Origin: CAG-533 sp963645165 | Lineage (GTDB): Bacteria; Bacillota_I; Bacilli_A; RF39; UBA660 | Assembly: GCA_963645165.1 (NCBI GenBank) | Contig: CAVIQT010000048.1 | Location: 1-10,898 of the forward strand | Length of the DNA stretch: 10,898 nucleotides | Reading direction: 5' to 3' | Part shown: piece by piece, positions 1-7,336 of the stretch | How the letters are laid out: the number at the start of each line of letters is the position of its first letter | Position numbering within the stretch: the first letter of the stretch is position 1 | Position numbers and translations under genes: made by a program | Notes under the pieces: model-generated | What the model was told of the DNA's origin: nothing | Database searches by the model: none | The model's input: the letters and a program-made list of their open reading frames with translations, nothing else

Positions 1-962
1 CAACATCTGATGATTATGGCACATCTTACTACTTTAGAGGTGCCGTAACTAATAACTACGTCCAGTTTGCTGGTAAGTGCTGGAGAATAGTAAGAATAAC
101 AGGAAATGGTGCCATAAAACTAGTATTACATAATGATAACGTAAATAAAGTATCTAACCCATGTAATGCATCAAATAATGATACCAACGCTGCATTTGCT
201 AGATATTCAGGTACTACATATACAAGTGATTTTAATTCTTCTTATAGTCAAAATGCTTATGTGGGTTTTATGTATGGAACACCAGGCTCAAGTACATACG
301 CTCTAGAGCACGCCAATAAAGTAGATAGTACCATTTTATCTAACATAAAAACATGGTATAACACTTATATAAAAAGTTATGCAGATAAACTAGCCGATGT
401 TATTTACTGCGGAGATAAAAGTGCTTACAAAAATACATCTTATGACCCATGGGGTATTGGTTATATTGGCACAGATTATGGTGTAAGTAATAATGTAAAT
501 TATTATAGCGCCACATCAAGAATTGTCTCATCTAGTGGTGGTTTAGGTAGTGCATCTGGAATGTCACCAACCCTAGTTTGTCCAAACGATAATAATGGAG
601 GTAATTTATCAAAATATACAGCAGAAGATACTGTTAATGGTAATGGTGCTCTAAATGGTTATAAAATCGGATTGTTATCAGCAGATGAAATAGTATTTGC
701 TGGAGGTGGCTATAATGCAGCAAATAGTACTTATTACTTATACGAAAATGCGAATGGCTCATGGTGGTGGAGTCTAACGCCTGCCGCCTTCCGTTCTAGT
801 AGCTGCACTGCGGGCTTCGGCGTCTGCACGACTGGGTATCTCGGCGTCGTCTGGGGGTACCACGACTACGCCGTCCGCCCCGCAATCGCCCTTATTCCAA
901 CAATTCAAATATCTTCTGGAACAGGCACCGCCTCAGACCCATTTATAATTATTGAAAATTAA
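1..962 (+). CDS. Secreted surface protein with C-type-lectin-like C-terminus, probable DGR target (5' partial)
   Basis: The frame is open from the left edge (first full codon at base 3), so the ATG at 261 is internal and the true start lies outside. The visible 319 residues are rich in Asn, Ser, Thr, Tyr and Gly. An early block (CWRIVRI, residues 26-32) leads to a C-terminal module. That module has GLLSADEIVFAGGG at 223-236, the WWW triplet at 254-256 and VRPAIAL at 291-297. This order is typical of the C-type-lectin-like/DUF6273 fold used by many DGR target proteins. The protein ends with SGTGTASDPF and a short tail, a common ending in surface proteins of gut Bacillota. Residues 261-296 come from a GC-rich, adenine-poor block unlike the rest of the gene. 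Role by inference: an exported ligand-binding protein with a diversified binding face. No reverse transcriptase or template repeat lies in the window. The missing N-terminus should carry the export signal. Confidence 0.8.
   Translation, partial: TSDDYGTSYYFRGAVTNNYVQFAGKCWRIVRITGNGAIKLVLHNDNVNKVSNPCNASNNDTNAAFARYSGTTYTSDFNSSYSQNAYVGFMYGTPGSSTYALEHANKVDSTILSNIKTWYNTYIKSYADKLADVIYCGDKSAYKNTSYDPWGIGYIGTDYGVSNNVNYYSATSRIVSSSGGLGSASGMSPTLVCPNDNNGGNLSKYTAEDTVNGNGALNGYKIGLLSADEIVFAGGGYNAANSTYYLYENANGSWWWSLTPAAFRSSSCTAGFGVCTTGYLGVVWGYHDYAVRPAIALIPTIQISSGTGTASDPFIIIEN
762..896 (+). other. Probable DGR variable repeat (VR) at the 3' end of the surface-protein gene
   Basis: By hand count, bases 781-890 contain 74 G or C of 110 (67%) and only 12 A (11%), in a window that is otherwise strongly AT-rich. 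Of the 36 codons from 783 to 890, 24 end in C and 5 in G. None is an AAN codon, although the rest of the protein is full of Asn and Lys. Many codons (GCC, TTC, AGC, TGC, GGC, GTC, TAC, CAC, GAC) are what random replacement of the two adenines of AAC would give. That is the mark of adenine-specific mutagenic retrohoming. The block ends in a GC-rich stretch (about 870-893) where an initiation-of-mutagenic-homing site would be expected. Boundaries are approximate, because the template repeat that would define them is not present here. Confidence 0.7.
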
Positions 963-987
963 GATAATCTATATTTATCTTTTTTTT
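961..987 (+). terminator. Intrinsic terminator of the surface-protein gene
   Basis: A 7-bp inverted repeat AAGATAA (961-967) / TTATCTT (975-981) with a 7-nt loop runs into eight T (980-987). The stem begins in the stop codon. The stem is AT-rich and therefore weak, but stem, T-run and position after the gene fit together. Confidence 0.65.
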
Positions 988-1002
988 ATGATATGGTATA
1001 CT
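974..1002 (+). promoter_or_regulatory. Extended -10 promoter of the HerA-like gene
   Basis: TATACT at 997-1002 is preceded by TGG (994-996), giving an extended -10 element. At 17-nt spacing the -35 position holds TTTATC (974-979), a poor match that overlaps the preceding terminator. The extended -10 would compensate. Predicted start is near 1009, which gives a leader of about 20 nt before the ATG at 1030. Confidence 0.5.
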
Positions 1003-1029
1003 TAACATATAATAAAGGGATTGATAAAT

Positions 1030-2793
1030 ATGTTTGGAAAAATTAAATATATTAGTGATAATAAAGCAGTAGTAGAGTTTAATAAAGAAGGTAATGTAAT
1101 TACTAATTTAATGAATTTACATGTTATTTTTGAATCAGAAAATACTAAATTACTAGGTGAAGTAAAATCAGTAGATGATACATCTATACATATTGAACTT
1201 TTAGGTGAATTTGCTGGTGATCGTTTCATAGTAGGCACCATTAAAAAACCTAGTTTAAATAGTAACTTAAGAGTAATAAATAATAATGAATTAGATATAA
1301 TAATGGGACATAACAATATGGAATCTCTATACATTGGTAATAGTCCTCTATATGAAAATAGAAAAATATATGCTAAAATTAATGATTTATTTTCTAACCA
1401 TCTAGCTATCTTTGGTAACTCTGGTAGTGGTAAATCATGCTCTGTATCTCGCATTATTCAAAATATATTTCTAAACCCTAATTTTATATCTTATAATGCT
1501 AATCTACTTATCTTTGATGCTTATGGCGAATATAAAAATGCTTTTAGAAACTTAAATCAAATAAATCCTAACTATGAATATAAATTTATGACAACTCATC
1601 CCACTGAAAGTGATGATATGTTATTACAAATACCTCCATACTTACTTACTAATGATGATTATGCTCTTTTATTAAATGCTGAAAATCATAGTCAGCTTAC
1701 TATAATAGAAAGAATGCTTAAACTAACTAAAATATTTAGTATTAATAATGATGAAACTAATAAACTAAAAAATCATCTAATTGTAAGAGCTATGCAAGCA
1801 GTATTATTTAGTAATGAATCATCTAATGCTAAAAAGAATAATATATTTAAAATATTAACTACTTGCTATACTAATGAAGTAAATATGAATACAACCTTAC
1901 AAGGTATTGGTTATACTAGAAAACTTACTGACTGCTTTAAAATAGACTCTAAAGGGGAATTTTCCGAAAGTGTAATGATTAATGAATTTATTTCTAAGTA
2001 CTATAATGAAGACTTAGAAAATAATGTAGATATCCCTAAAAACACTTATTTTACTTTAGATGATGTTGCTAAAGCATTAGATTTTACTTTAATAGGAGAA
2101 GGCTTTCTAGATAATGAAATAATGCAAGATTCATCTATAATATTAAAAGTACGTTTACATTCAATAATTAATAGTAAAAATAAAGAATACTTTAATGTAA
2201 AAGCAAATTTAAACTTAGAACAATTTATATCTAGTTTAATACTAAAAGGAAGTAAAAGATCCCAAATAATTAATATAAATCTAGAAGATATAGATGATAA
2301 CTTAGCTAAAGTATTTGTTAAAGTAATATCAAAAATGGTATTTGACTTTGCTAAATCAAGAAAAATGCGAGCCTCAATCCCATTTCATTTAGTAATAGAA
2401 GAAGCTCATAGATATGTAACTACTGATAATGATAAATATTTACTTGGATATAACATTTTTGAAAGAATTAGTAAAGAAGGACGTAAATATGGTGTTATAA
2501 TAGATCTTATCAGTCAAAGACCAGTAGATATATCTGAAACTGTAGTAGCCCAAATGAGTAACTTCTTAATACTTAAAATGACTCATCCTAAAGATTTAGA
2601 ATATATTGAAAAAATGCTTCCTAATGTTTCGACTGATATTATTGAAAAATTAAACTCATTACAGCCAGGAACATTGGTATCATTTGGTAATGCTTTTAAA
2701 ATACCATTATTAATAAAAATGGATATGCCAAATCCTTTACCATATTCTAGTAACTGTAATGTATTAGAAAGATGGAAAGGCAATGAAAATTAA
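1030..2793 (+). CDS. HerA-like hexameric DNA-translocase ATPase (HAS-barrel + DUF87)
   Basis: I start the 587-residue protein at ATG 1030 because AAAGGG (1014-1019) sits at SD distance; an in-frame TTG at 1021 is almost on top of that SD. Residues 1 to about 75 look like the HAS-barrel of HerA/FtsK-family ATPases. Walker A is GNSGSGKS (129-136), followed by IFDAYGEY. Walker B is LVIEEAHRY (454-462). The ISKEGRKYGV and ISQRP motifs after it are typical of HerA. Family knowledge: HerA forms hexameric rings on DNA, with NurA nuclease in archaea, or with SIR2 or other effectors in bacterial defence. Here the gene overlaps a TtcA-like gene by 11 nt, and no NurA or nuclease gene is adjacent. A chromosomal DNA-processing role is therefore as likely as defence. 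Family call firm, function open. Confidence 0.85.
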   Translation: MFGKIKYISDNKAVVEFNKEGNVITNLMNLHVIFESENTKLLGEVKSVDDTSIHIELLGEFAGDRFIVGTIKKPSLNSNLRVINNNELDIIMGHNNMESLYIGNSPLYENRKIYAKINDLFSNHLAIFGNSGSGKSCSVSRIIQNIFLNPNFISYNANLLIFDAYGEYKNAFRNLNQINPNYEYKFMTTHPTESDDMLLQIPPYLLTNDDYALLLNAENHSQLTIIERMLKLTKIFSINNDETNKLKNHLIVRAMQAVLFSNESSNAKKNNIFKILTTCYTNEVNMNTTLQGIGYTRKLTDCFKIDSKGEFSESVMINEFISKYYNEDLENNVDIPKNTYFTLDDVAKALDFTLIGEGFLDNEIMQDSSIILKVRLHSIINSKNKEYFNVKANLNLEQFISSLILKGSKRSQIININLEDIDDNLAKVFVKVISKMVFDFAKSRKMRASIPFHLVIEEAHRYVTTDNDKYLLGYNIFERISKEGRKYGVIIDLISQRPVDISETVVAQMSNFLILKMTHPKDLEYIEKMLPNVSTDIIEKLNSLQPGTLVSFGNAFKIPLLIKMDMPNPLPYSSNCNVLERWKGNEN

Positions 2794-3583
2794 CGAAGAA
2801 ACTAAATCAATTATTAAAACATATCGTAAAACAATATGGAAACAAACTATTAAAGCTATAGATGAATATAAACTAATAAAAGAAAATGATACTATCGCAG
2901 TATGTATATCAGGAGGAAAAGATTCATTTCTATGTGCAACAGTATTAAAAGAAATTCAAAGACATTATAAAGTTAAATTCAATTTAAAATATATTTGTAT
3001 GAATCCCGGATATAGTAATGAAGTATTAAATAAAATTAAAGAAAACGCTAAAAGATTAGATATTAACTTAGAAATATTTGAAAGTAATATCTTTGATGAT
3101 GTAAAAGATGAAGAAAACCCATGTTATTTATGTGCTAGAAAAAGAAGAGGACACCTATATAATAAAGCTAAAGAACTAGGTTGTAATAAAATTGCCCTTG
3201 GTCATCACTTTGATGATGTAATAGAAACAATTATGTTAAATATTTTATATGCTGGAACATTTGGTTCTATGCTACCTAAATTAAAATCAGAACACTATGA
3301 AAATATCGAACTAATAAGACCTCTATACTTAGTTCATGAAAAAGATATAAAAAATTGGGTAAAACATAACAATTTAGAATTTATTAATTGTGCTTGTAAA
3401 GTAACTAAGAAAAATGGATTTGGTAAAAGAGCAGAAATAAAAGAATTAATAAAGAACTTAAAAGAAGTATACAAAGATGTAGATAAAAATATCTTTAAAT
3501 CATCATTAAATGTTAACTTAAATACACTATTAGGTTACTATGATAATGAAAAACATACATTTTTAGATAACTATGACAAATAA
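2783..3583 (+). CDS. ttcA: TtcA-family tRNA 2-thiolation PP-loop ATPase
   Basis: This 266-residue cytosolic enzyme of the TilS/TtcA group has the PP-loop SGGKDS at 43-48, which adenylates the tRNA base with ATP. The central pair C114-x-x-C117 lies in the CxLCxRxRRG motif. GHHFDD is at 140-145, IRPL at 178-181, and a late C203-A-C205 follows. Known TtcA enzymes hold a 4Fe-4S cluster with two central and one late Cys, and they make 2-thiocytidine at tRNA position 32. All those residues are present, so it should be active. The ATG lies inside the end of the HerA-like gene (11-nt overlap) behind GGAAAGG, so the two are probably translationally coupled. The exact tRNA substrate is inferred from the family. 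A role tied to the HerA-like ATPase cannot be excluded. Confidence 0.82.
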   Translation: MKINEETKSIIKTYRKTIWKQTIKAIDEYKLIKENDTIAVCISGGKDSFLCATVLKEIQRHYKVKFNLKYICMNPGYSNEVLNKIKENAKRLDINLEIFESNIFDDVKDEENPCYLCARKRRGHLYNKAKELGCNKIALGHHFDDVIETIMLNILYAGTFGSMLPKLKSEHYENIELIRPLYLVHEKDIKNWVKHNNLEFINCACKVTKKNGFGKRAEIKELIKNLKEVYKDVDKNIFKSSLNVNLNTLLGYYDNEKHTFLDNYDK

Positions 3584-3615
3584 TGTAAAGAAATGTAAAT
3601 ATTAGATATTTATTA

Positions 3616-3643
3616 TTTACTTTAATCTTATATATGCTATACT
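3616..3643 (+). promoter_or_regulatory. Strong promoter of the small-RNA gene
   Basis: The -35 TTTACT (3616-3621) is separated by 16 nt from TATACT (3638-3643), and TGC directly before makes an extended -10. The predicted start near 3650 coincides with the first base of the RNA's closing stem. That agreement supports both calls. Confidence 0.65.
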
Positions 3644-3649
3644 TAAATT

Positions 3650-3819
3650 ACCTAGAAGGTGTATAATATATAAAACCGACAATGGTGATGATTGGGAATC
3701 TAATTGATAGATTGTGTTGAATACTAAGCTCCGCCGCCTAGGATCCTAATATCTATCATGTGATGCCCACCTGTGAGAGAGCGGGCTTTATCACTTTATT
3801 GCACTTTTTAGGTTTTTTT
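3650..3819 (+). ncRNA. ssrS: Probable 6S RNA (RNA polymerase regulator)
   Basis: No ORF lies here, but the sequence is GC-richer than its surroundings and strongly structured. The 5' end ACCTAGAAGGTG (3650-3661) pairs with the 3' end CACTTTTTAGGT (3802-3813), allowing G-U pairs, and runs into seven T (3813-3819). Inside are an 8-bp stem TGATAGAT (3705-3712) / ATCTATCA (3751-3758) and a hairpin GTGATGCCC (3760-3768) with GGGC (3783-3786) and ATCAC (3790-3794). A rod closed at its ends, about 170 nt long and with open centres, is the 6S RNA plan. It mimics an open promoter and binds RNA polymerase holoenzyme. In Bacillus subtilis, 6S-1 RNA lies directly upstream of yrvM (tcdA), as here. It lacks SRP RNA, RNase P and tmRNA signatures. 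No covariance search was possible. Confidence 0.68.
3802..3819 (+). terminator. 3' stem arm and T-run ending the small RNA
   Basis: The 3' arm of the long closing stem (3802-3813) is followed directly by TTTTTTT (3813-3819), so the RNA's own end acts as its terminator. Confidence 0.55.
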
Positions 3820-3845
3820 ATGTAATAAATTAGAAGGTGATTATT

Positions 3846-4514
3846 ATGTTTGAAAGATTAATTTCTTTAATAGGGCAAGATAAATTTTTAAAATTACAAA
3901 ATAGTAAAGTATTACTAGTAGGAGTAGGTGGAGTAGGGGGTTATGCCTTAGAAGCACTTATAAGAGGTGGAATAGGTAATATTACTATAGTAGATGGGGA
4001 TATAATTGAATTATCTAACTTAAATAGACAAATTATTACCAATAATAATGTAATAAATAGAAAAAAAGTAGAAGTAGCAAAAGAAAGAGCCCTAGAAATA
4101 AATCCTAATATAAATATTAATATAATAGATAAATTTATAGATAAAAATAATTTTAATGAACTTATAATGAATAAAAAATATGACTATGTAATAGATGCTT
4201 GTGATGATATTAACTTAAAATATATGCTTATTATAAACGCTGATAAATATAAATTAATATCTAGTATGGGTACTGCAAATAAGATGAACCCTAGTTTATT
4301 TTCTATAACTACTTTAGATAAAACCAGTAATGATCCCTTAGCAAGAATATTAAGAAAGAAAGTAAAAGATAATAAAATAAAACAAAAATTTAAAGTAGTA
4401 AGCAGTATAGAACCGCCAATATCAAATAAAAATATTCTTGGAACTAATAGTGTTATTCCAGGAATATCTGGTCTATTATGTGCAAGCTATGTAATAAATG
4501 ATATATGTAAATAA
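3846..4514 (+). CDS. tcdA: tRNA threonylcarbamoyladenosine dehydratase (E1/ThiF family)
   Basis: The enzyme uses ATP to cyclise N6-threonylcarbamoyladenosine at tRNA position 37 to its hydantoin form (ct6A). The nucleotide-binding motif is GVGGVGG (26-32). D50 follows the second beta strand, and IELSNLNRQ (54-62) is typical of the ThiF/E1 superfamily. DACDD, SSMGTANKMNPS, DPLARILRKKVK and VVSSIEPP then occur in the TcdA order. The start is ATG 3846 behind AGAAGGTGA (3832-3840); a GTG at 3837 lies inside that SD and is not credible. At 222 residues it is shorter than the 250-270 usual for the family, with the loss towards the C-terminus. It follows the small RNA by 26 nt and may be expressed by readthrough; no separate promoter is obvious. 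Confidence 0.9.
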   Translation: MFERLISLIGQDKFLKLQNSKVLLVGVGGVGGYALEALIRGGIGNITIVDGDIIELSNLNRQIITNNNVINRKKVEVAKERALEINPNININIIDKFIDKNNFNELIMNKKYDYVIDACDDINLKYMLIINADKYKLISSMGTANKMNPSLFSITTLDKTSNDPLARILRKKVKDNKIKQKFKVVSSIEPPISNKNILGTNSVIPGISGLLCASYVINDICK

Positions 4515-4556
4515 AATAAGTTAAAACTGTAGATAATTTGTATATAAAACGTTAAC

Positions 4557-4583
4557 TTGACATGGGGGGGTAATTAGTACAAT
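4557..4583 (+). promoter_or_regulatory. Promoter with a G7 tract in the spacer, candidate phase switch
   Basis: A perfect TTGACA (4557-4562) and TACAAT (4578-4583, 5 of 6 to consensus) are only 15 nt apart. Seven of those 15 bases are one G run (4564-4570), out of place in such AT-rich DNA. Gain of G residues would move the spacing to 16-18 nt. The elements lie about 30-55 nt upstream of a surface-protein start. Promoter call fairly sure; phase variation is inference. Confidence 0.6.
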
Positions 4584-4611
4584 TAAGTAGAAAATATAGG
4601 TGATTTTTTCT

Positions 4612-6609
4612 ATGGAACGTACTAAAATATATAAGATAATTTTTTCTTTAGTGGGATTTATTTTAATGTTAAGTGGTGTATCATATGCATATTTTATAAC
4701 TAAAGTAAGTAATAATGAAACAACATCTACAATTGCATCTGATGCTGCTAATTTAGAATTAGAATTTAAAGAAGGAACTAATCAAATAAGTGCTAGTGAT
4801 ATATTTCCTGGATGGTACGCATCAAAAACATTTACAGTTACTAATAAAAGTAGTATTGCAGTTAATTATTCATTATATATTAGTGATATAGTAAATCCTT
4901 TAATAGGAGATAGTCTTTCATATAAGATAGAAAGCCTTGATGGGGGATTCAATAAAAATAAAACATTACTTCCATCAAGTGAAGAAGTTATTGGAACTGG
5001 AATATATATTCAAGGAAATACTACCCATACATATACAGTAACAACATATTATAATAACCTAGATGTGGATCAAAGTGCAGATAAAGGAAAAACCTTTTCT
5101 TACAAAATATATATAAAAAGTACAAATGAAAGCTTACTAGCATATAATTATACTGGTAATGAGCAAACTTTTAATGTTCCATTTTCTGGTTATTATAAAT
5201 TAGAAGTATGGGGTGCGCAAGGTGGCGGAGACACAACTTATGTTGGTGGTTATGGTGGATATTCATCAGGTGAAATATATTTAAACAAAAATGATAAAGT
5301 TTATATTAATGTTGGTGGGCAAGGAGGCTCAAATAATACTGAAACCAATATTGGAGGATACAATGGCGGTGGGTACTCAGGAAATGGGAGTGGTTATTAT
5401 TCTTTTGGTGGAGGAGGAGCCACATCAATAGCTAAAACATCTGGAACCATTACCTCAATTGGAGAAAGTAATTTAAATGAAATTATTATGATTGCTGGAG
5501 GCGGTGGAGGAGCAGTTACTGGTAGTGCAACTCAAGGAGGCTCAGGTGGCGGATACATTGGCGGATCAGGAACAGCTCCATCAACATCATCATGGAATAC
5601 AAGCACATACATACCAATTGGTGGCTCTCAAACCGGTGTAGGATATGCCTATCAAGCTACTATTAGACAAGGTGCTTTTGGCACTGGCCACACATCTAAT
5701 ACAAATGGATGGGGCGGCGGTGGAGGAGGCGGCCTTTACGGAGGCTCTAATGGACATGGTACAACCGGTGCCGGTGGTTCTGGCTATATAGATAATTCTT
5801 CATTAACAAATAAAGTCATGTACTGTTATAACTGCTCTGAATCATCAGATGAAAGCACCAAAACAATATCTACCACCTGCGCAAGTGAATCACCGACAGA
5901 AAATTGTGCTAAAAAAGGAAATGGCTATACCAAAATAACTTATATTGATTATGAAAGAGAAGGTTTACAGCTTTTATATGATGCAACTAATAATACAGGT
6001 TCTGGTTATAACTCATCTAGCACTATCTGGAAAGATTTATCAGGAAATGATAATGATGCCACTATAAATGGTGCAGTATGGTCTAATAATGGATTGTTAT
6101 TTGATGGCAGTAATGATTATGCAAGTATTGGTATTTTAAATTATAATACTTATACATTAGAGGCAGTTATAATGCCAACAGAATCTGTAACTGGGGAACA
6201 TGATATTATTAATAATTATCAGTCTGGTGGTTATGGTCTTGCCCTTAATAGCAATAATGTCATCAAAGTTGGCTTTTATAATAAACCTACATCATCATAC
6301 AAAACTGTATCATCTAAAACTAAATATTCAATAAATGAAACATATGCTATTTCCGGAACTTATGACGGAAATAGTTTAAATATTTATGTTAATGGAATAT
6401 TGGAAAATACCTTAAGTGTAAGTGGAATTGTTGGAGTACCAACAAATAATACCATTATGATGCTAGGCGCAAATCCATATGGTGCATCTCCTCAATCAGG
6501 TTATTATTTTCCTGGATATATGTACTCTATAAGACTATATAGCCGTGCATTAACTATTGAAGAAATAATTCATAACTATAACTTAGATAAATCTAGATTT
6601 AATATATAA
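4612..6609 (+). CDS. Secreted surface protein: SipW-type signal, TasA-like region, ALK-like Gly-rich domain, LamG-like domain
   Basis: I start the 665-residue protein at ATG 4612, 8 nt after AGGTGA; an in-frame GTG at 4600 lies inside that SD. Residues 1-28 form a signal peptide (ERTKIYK, a hydrophobic core, then SGVSYA before YF), like the SipW-dependent signals of TasA/camelysin-type proteins. Residues about 45-172 look like a TasA-like beta-sandwich (FTVTNKSSIAVNYSLYI). Residues about 178-442 match the bacterial glycine-rich domain related to that of ALK/LTK (TGNEQTFNVP, KLEVWGAQGG, many G runs, a Cys cluster at 405-432). Residues about 450-660 form a LamG/concanavalin-like fold (WKDLSGNDNDATI, LLFDGSNDY, GTYDGNSLNIYVNG, RLYSRALTIEEI). 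There is no LPXTG sorting signal or C-terminal membrane helix, so it is probably released or held by non-covalent or fibre contacts. Likely role: adhesion or glycan binding (inferred). Confidence 0.8.
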   Translation: MERTKIYKIIFSLVGFILMLSGVSYAYFITKVSNNETTSTIASDAANLELEFKEGTNQISASDIFPGWYASKTFTVTNKSSIAVNYSLYISDIVNPLIGDSLSYKIESLDGGFNKNKTLLPSSEEVIGTGIYIQGNTTHTYTVTTYYNNLDVDQSADKGKTFSYKIYIKSTNESLLAYNYTGNEQTFNVPFSGYYKLEVWGAQGGGDTTYVGGYGGYSSGEIYLNKNDKVYINVGGQGGSNNTETNIGGYNGGGYSGNGSGYYSFGGGGATSIAKTSGTITSIGESNLNEIIMIAGGGGGAVTGSATQGGSGGGYIGGSGTAPSTSSWNTSTYIPIGGSQTGVGYAYQATIRQGAFGTGHTSNTNGWGGGGGGGLYGGSNGHGTTGAGGSGYIDNSSLTNKVMYCYNCSESSDESTKTISTTCASESPTENCAKKGNGYTKITYIDYEREGLQLLYDATNNTGSGYNSSSTIWKDLSGNDNDATINGAVWSNNGLLFDGSNDYASIGILNYNTYTLEAVIMPTESVTGEHDIINNYQSGGYGLALNSNNVIKVGFYNKPTSSYKTVSSKTKYSINETYAISGTYDGNSLNIYVNGILENTLSVSGIVGVPTNNTIMMLGANPYGASPQSGYYFPGYMYSIRLYSRALTIEEIIHNYNLDKSRFNI

Positions 6610-6650
6610 ATAAAACAAGTATTTTAAAGATACTTGTTTTATTTATATAT
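6602..6650. terminator. Bidirectional terminator between convergent genes
   Basis: A perfect 21-bp stem (6602-6622 with 6630-6650) with a 7-nt loop covers the 3' ends of both converging genes, including the stop codon of the leftward gene (6643-6645). Both strands carry T-rich arms, but neither has a long uninterrupted T-run directly after the stem. Confidence 0.75.
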
Positions 6651-7317
6651 ATGATTTTTTAGGTAGGAAAATAATGTCACTTGCAGAATATACTATATTT
6701 TCTATATTTTTTATTACTTTGCCATCACTTTGACGATATGTGGTTAAATCGGAATAAACAGTAAAAATTCTTACAGAAAATGGTAAATTTTCATCGATGT
6801 AATCATTAATCGCACGCTGCATTACAGTATTAGCACCATCGGTAATGTAAAAGTTGATAAAAACATCTATACTATTTACGTATTTAAGTTTTAAAATTAA
6901 ACTAGTAAATAAATCAAAAGATAATTTCCAATATTTATGGCCATTATAAGTGAGATGATCATAGTAGCGAATAATATTTTCTATAATGGAATTAATATTT
7001 AAATCGGGCATGTAGATATAACCTAACATGTCTTTTATACTTGTTTCTAGTTCAGGAAATAACTCTAATAGTTTTTTGACCATATAAGTTATTAGTAAAT
7101 TTCGCTGTAACCACTGACGTTGGGAATAATTGTCTATGCCTAAAATTTCTTCTATATTTATTTCCGTTACGGAAACGTTAATAAAAACTGAATGCTTACT
7201 ATTTTGATTTTTTGCTTTTATGTCATTAATTAAAGATGGTGAGCAACTAGTAAAAATATAATTTTCTTTTATCTCTAATGATGACAAAGCTTTATAAGCA
7301 TCAAAATTAATTATCAT
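6643..7317 (-). CDS. Hypothetical protein, 224 residues, not recognised
   Basis: I do not recognise a family. The translation shows no signal peptide and no clear membrane segment. It appears to be a soluble alpha/beta protein, with an aromatic stretch around residues 115-160 (IIRYYDHLTYNGHKYWKLSF, then FTSLILKLKY) and a C-terminal part starting IDVFINFYITDGAN. No Walker, zinc-finger or catalytic motif stands out. The ATG at 7317 follows GGGTGGT at SD distance. A weak terminator after gpsA and a TTGTAT-17-TATAAT promoter just upstream suggest transcription separate from rarA-gpsA. Its DNA has somewhat more GC-containing codons than gpsA and rarA. Together with its place between a surface gene and core genes, this could mean later arrival, but the evidence is slight. 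That it is a real gene is supported by length, SD, promoter and a stop inside a terminator. Confidence 0.65.
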   Translation of the reverse strand: MIINFDAYKALSSLEIKENYIFTSCSPSLINDIKAKNQNSKHSVFINVSVTEINIEEILGIDNYSQRQWLQRNLLITYMVKKLLELFPELETSIKDMLGYIYMPDLNINSIIENIIRYYDHLTYNGHKYWKLSFDLFTSLILKLKYVNSIDVFINFYITDGANTVMQRAINDYIDENLPFSVRIFTVYSDLTTYRQSDGKVIKNIENIVYSASDIIFLPKKSYI

Positions 7318-7336
7318 TTAAACCACCCAGTTAGTT

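Noticed and set aside
781..890. GC-rich block as horizontally acquired DNA or a misassembly
   Set aside because: It stays in frame, keeps the conserved WWW...VRP frame of the fold, and its composition bias is specifically lack of A with C-ending codons, which DGR mutagenesis explains better.
261..962. Complete gene starting at ATG 261
   Set aside because: The same frame is open back to base 3 and its upstream translation continues the same surface-protein type, so this ATG is internal.
1002..1454. Leftward open frame antisense to the HerA-like gene
   Set aside because: Shadow of the real gene: no SD, implausible composition, and it overlaps the Walker A region fully.
2583..2783. Leftward open frame antisense to the end of the HerA-like gene
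   Set aside because: Short shadow frame without SD or promoter.
3650..3819. SRP RNA, RNase P RNA, tmRNA or a riboswitch
   Set aside because: None of their signature motifs is visible; the end-to-end closing stem with its own promoter and terminator fits 6S RNA better.
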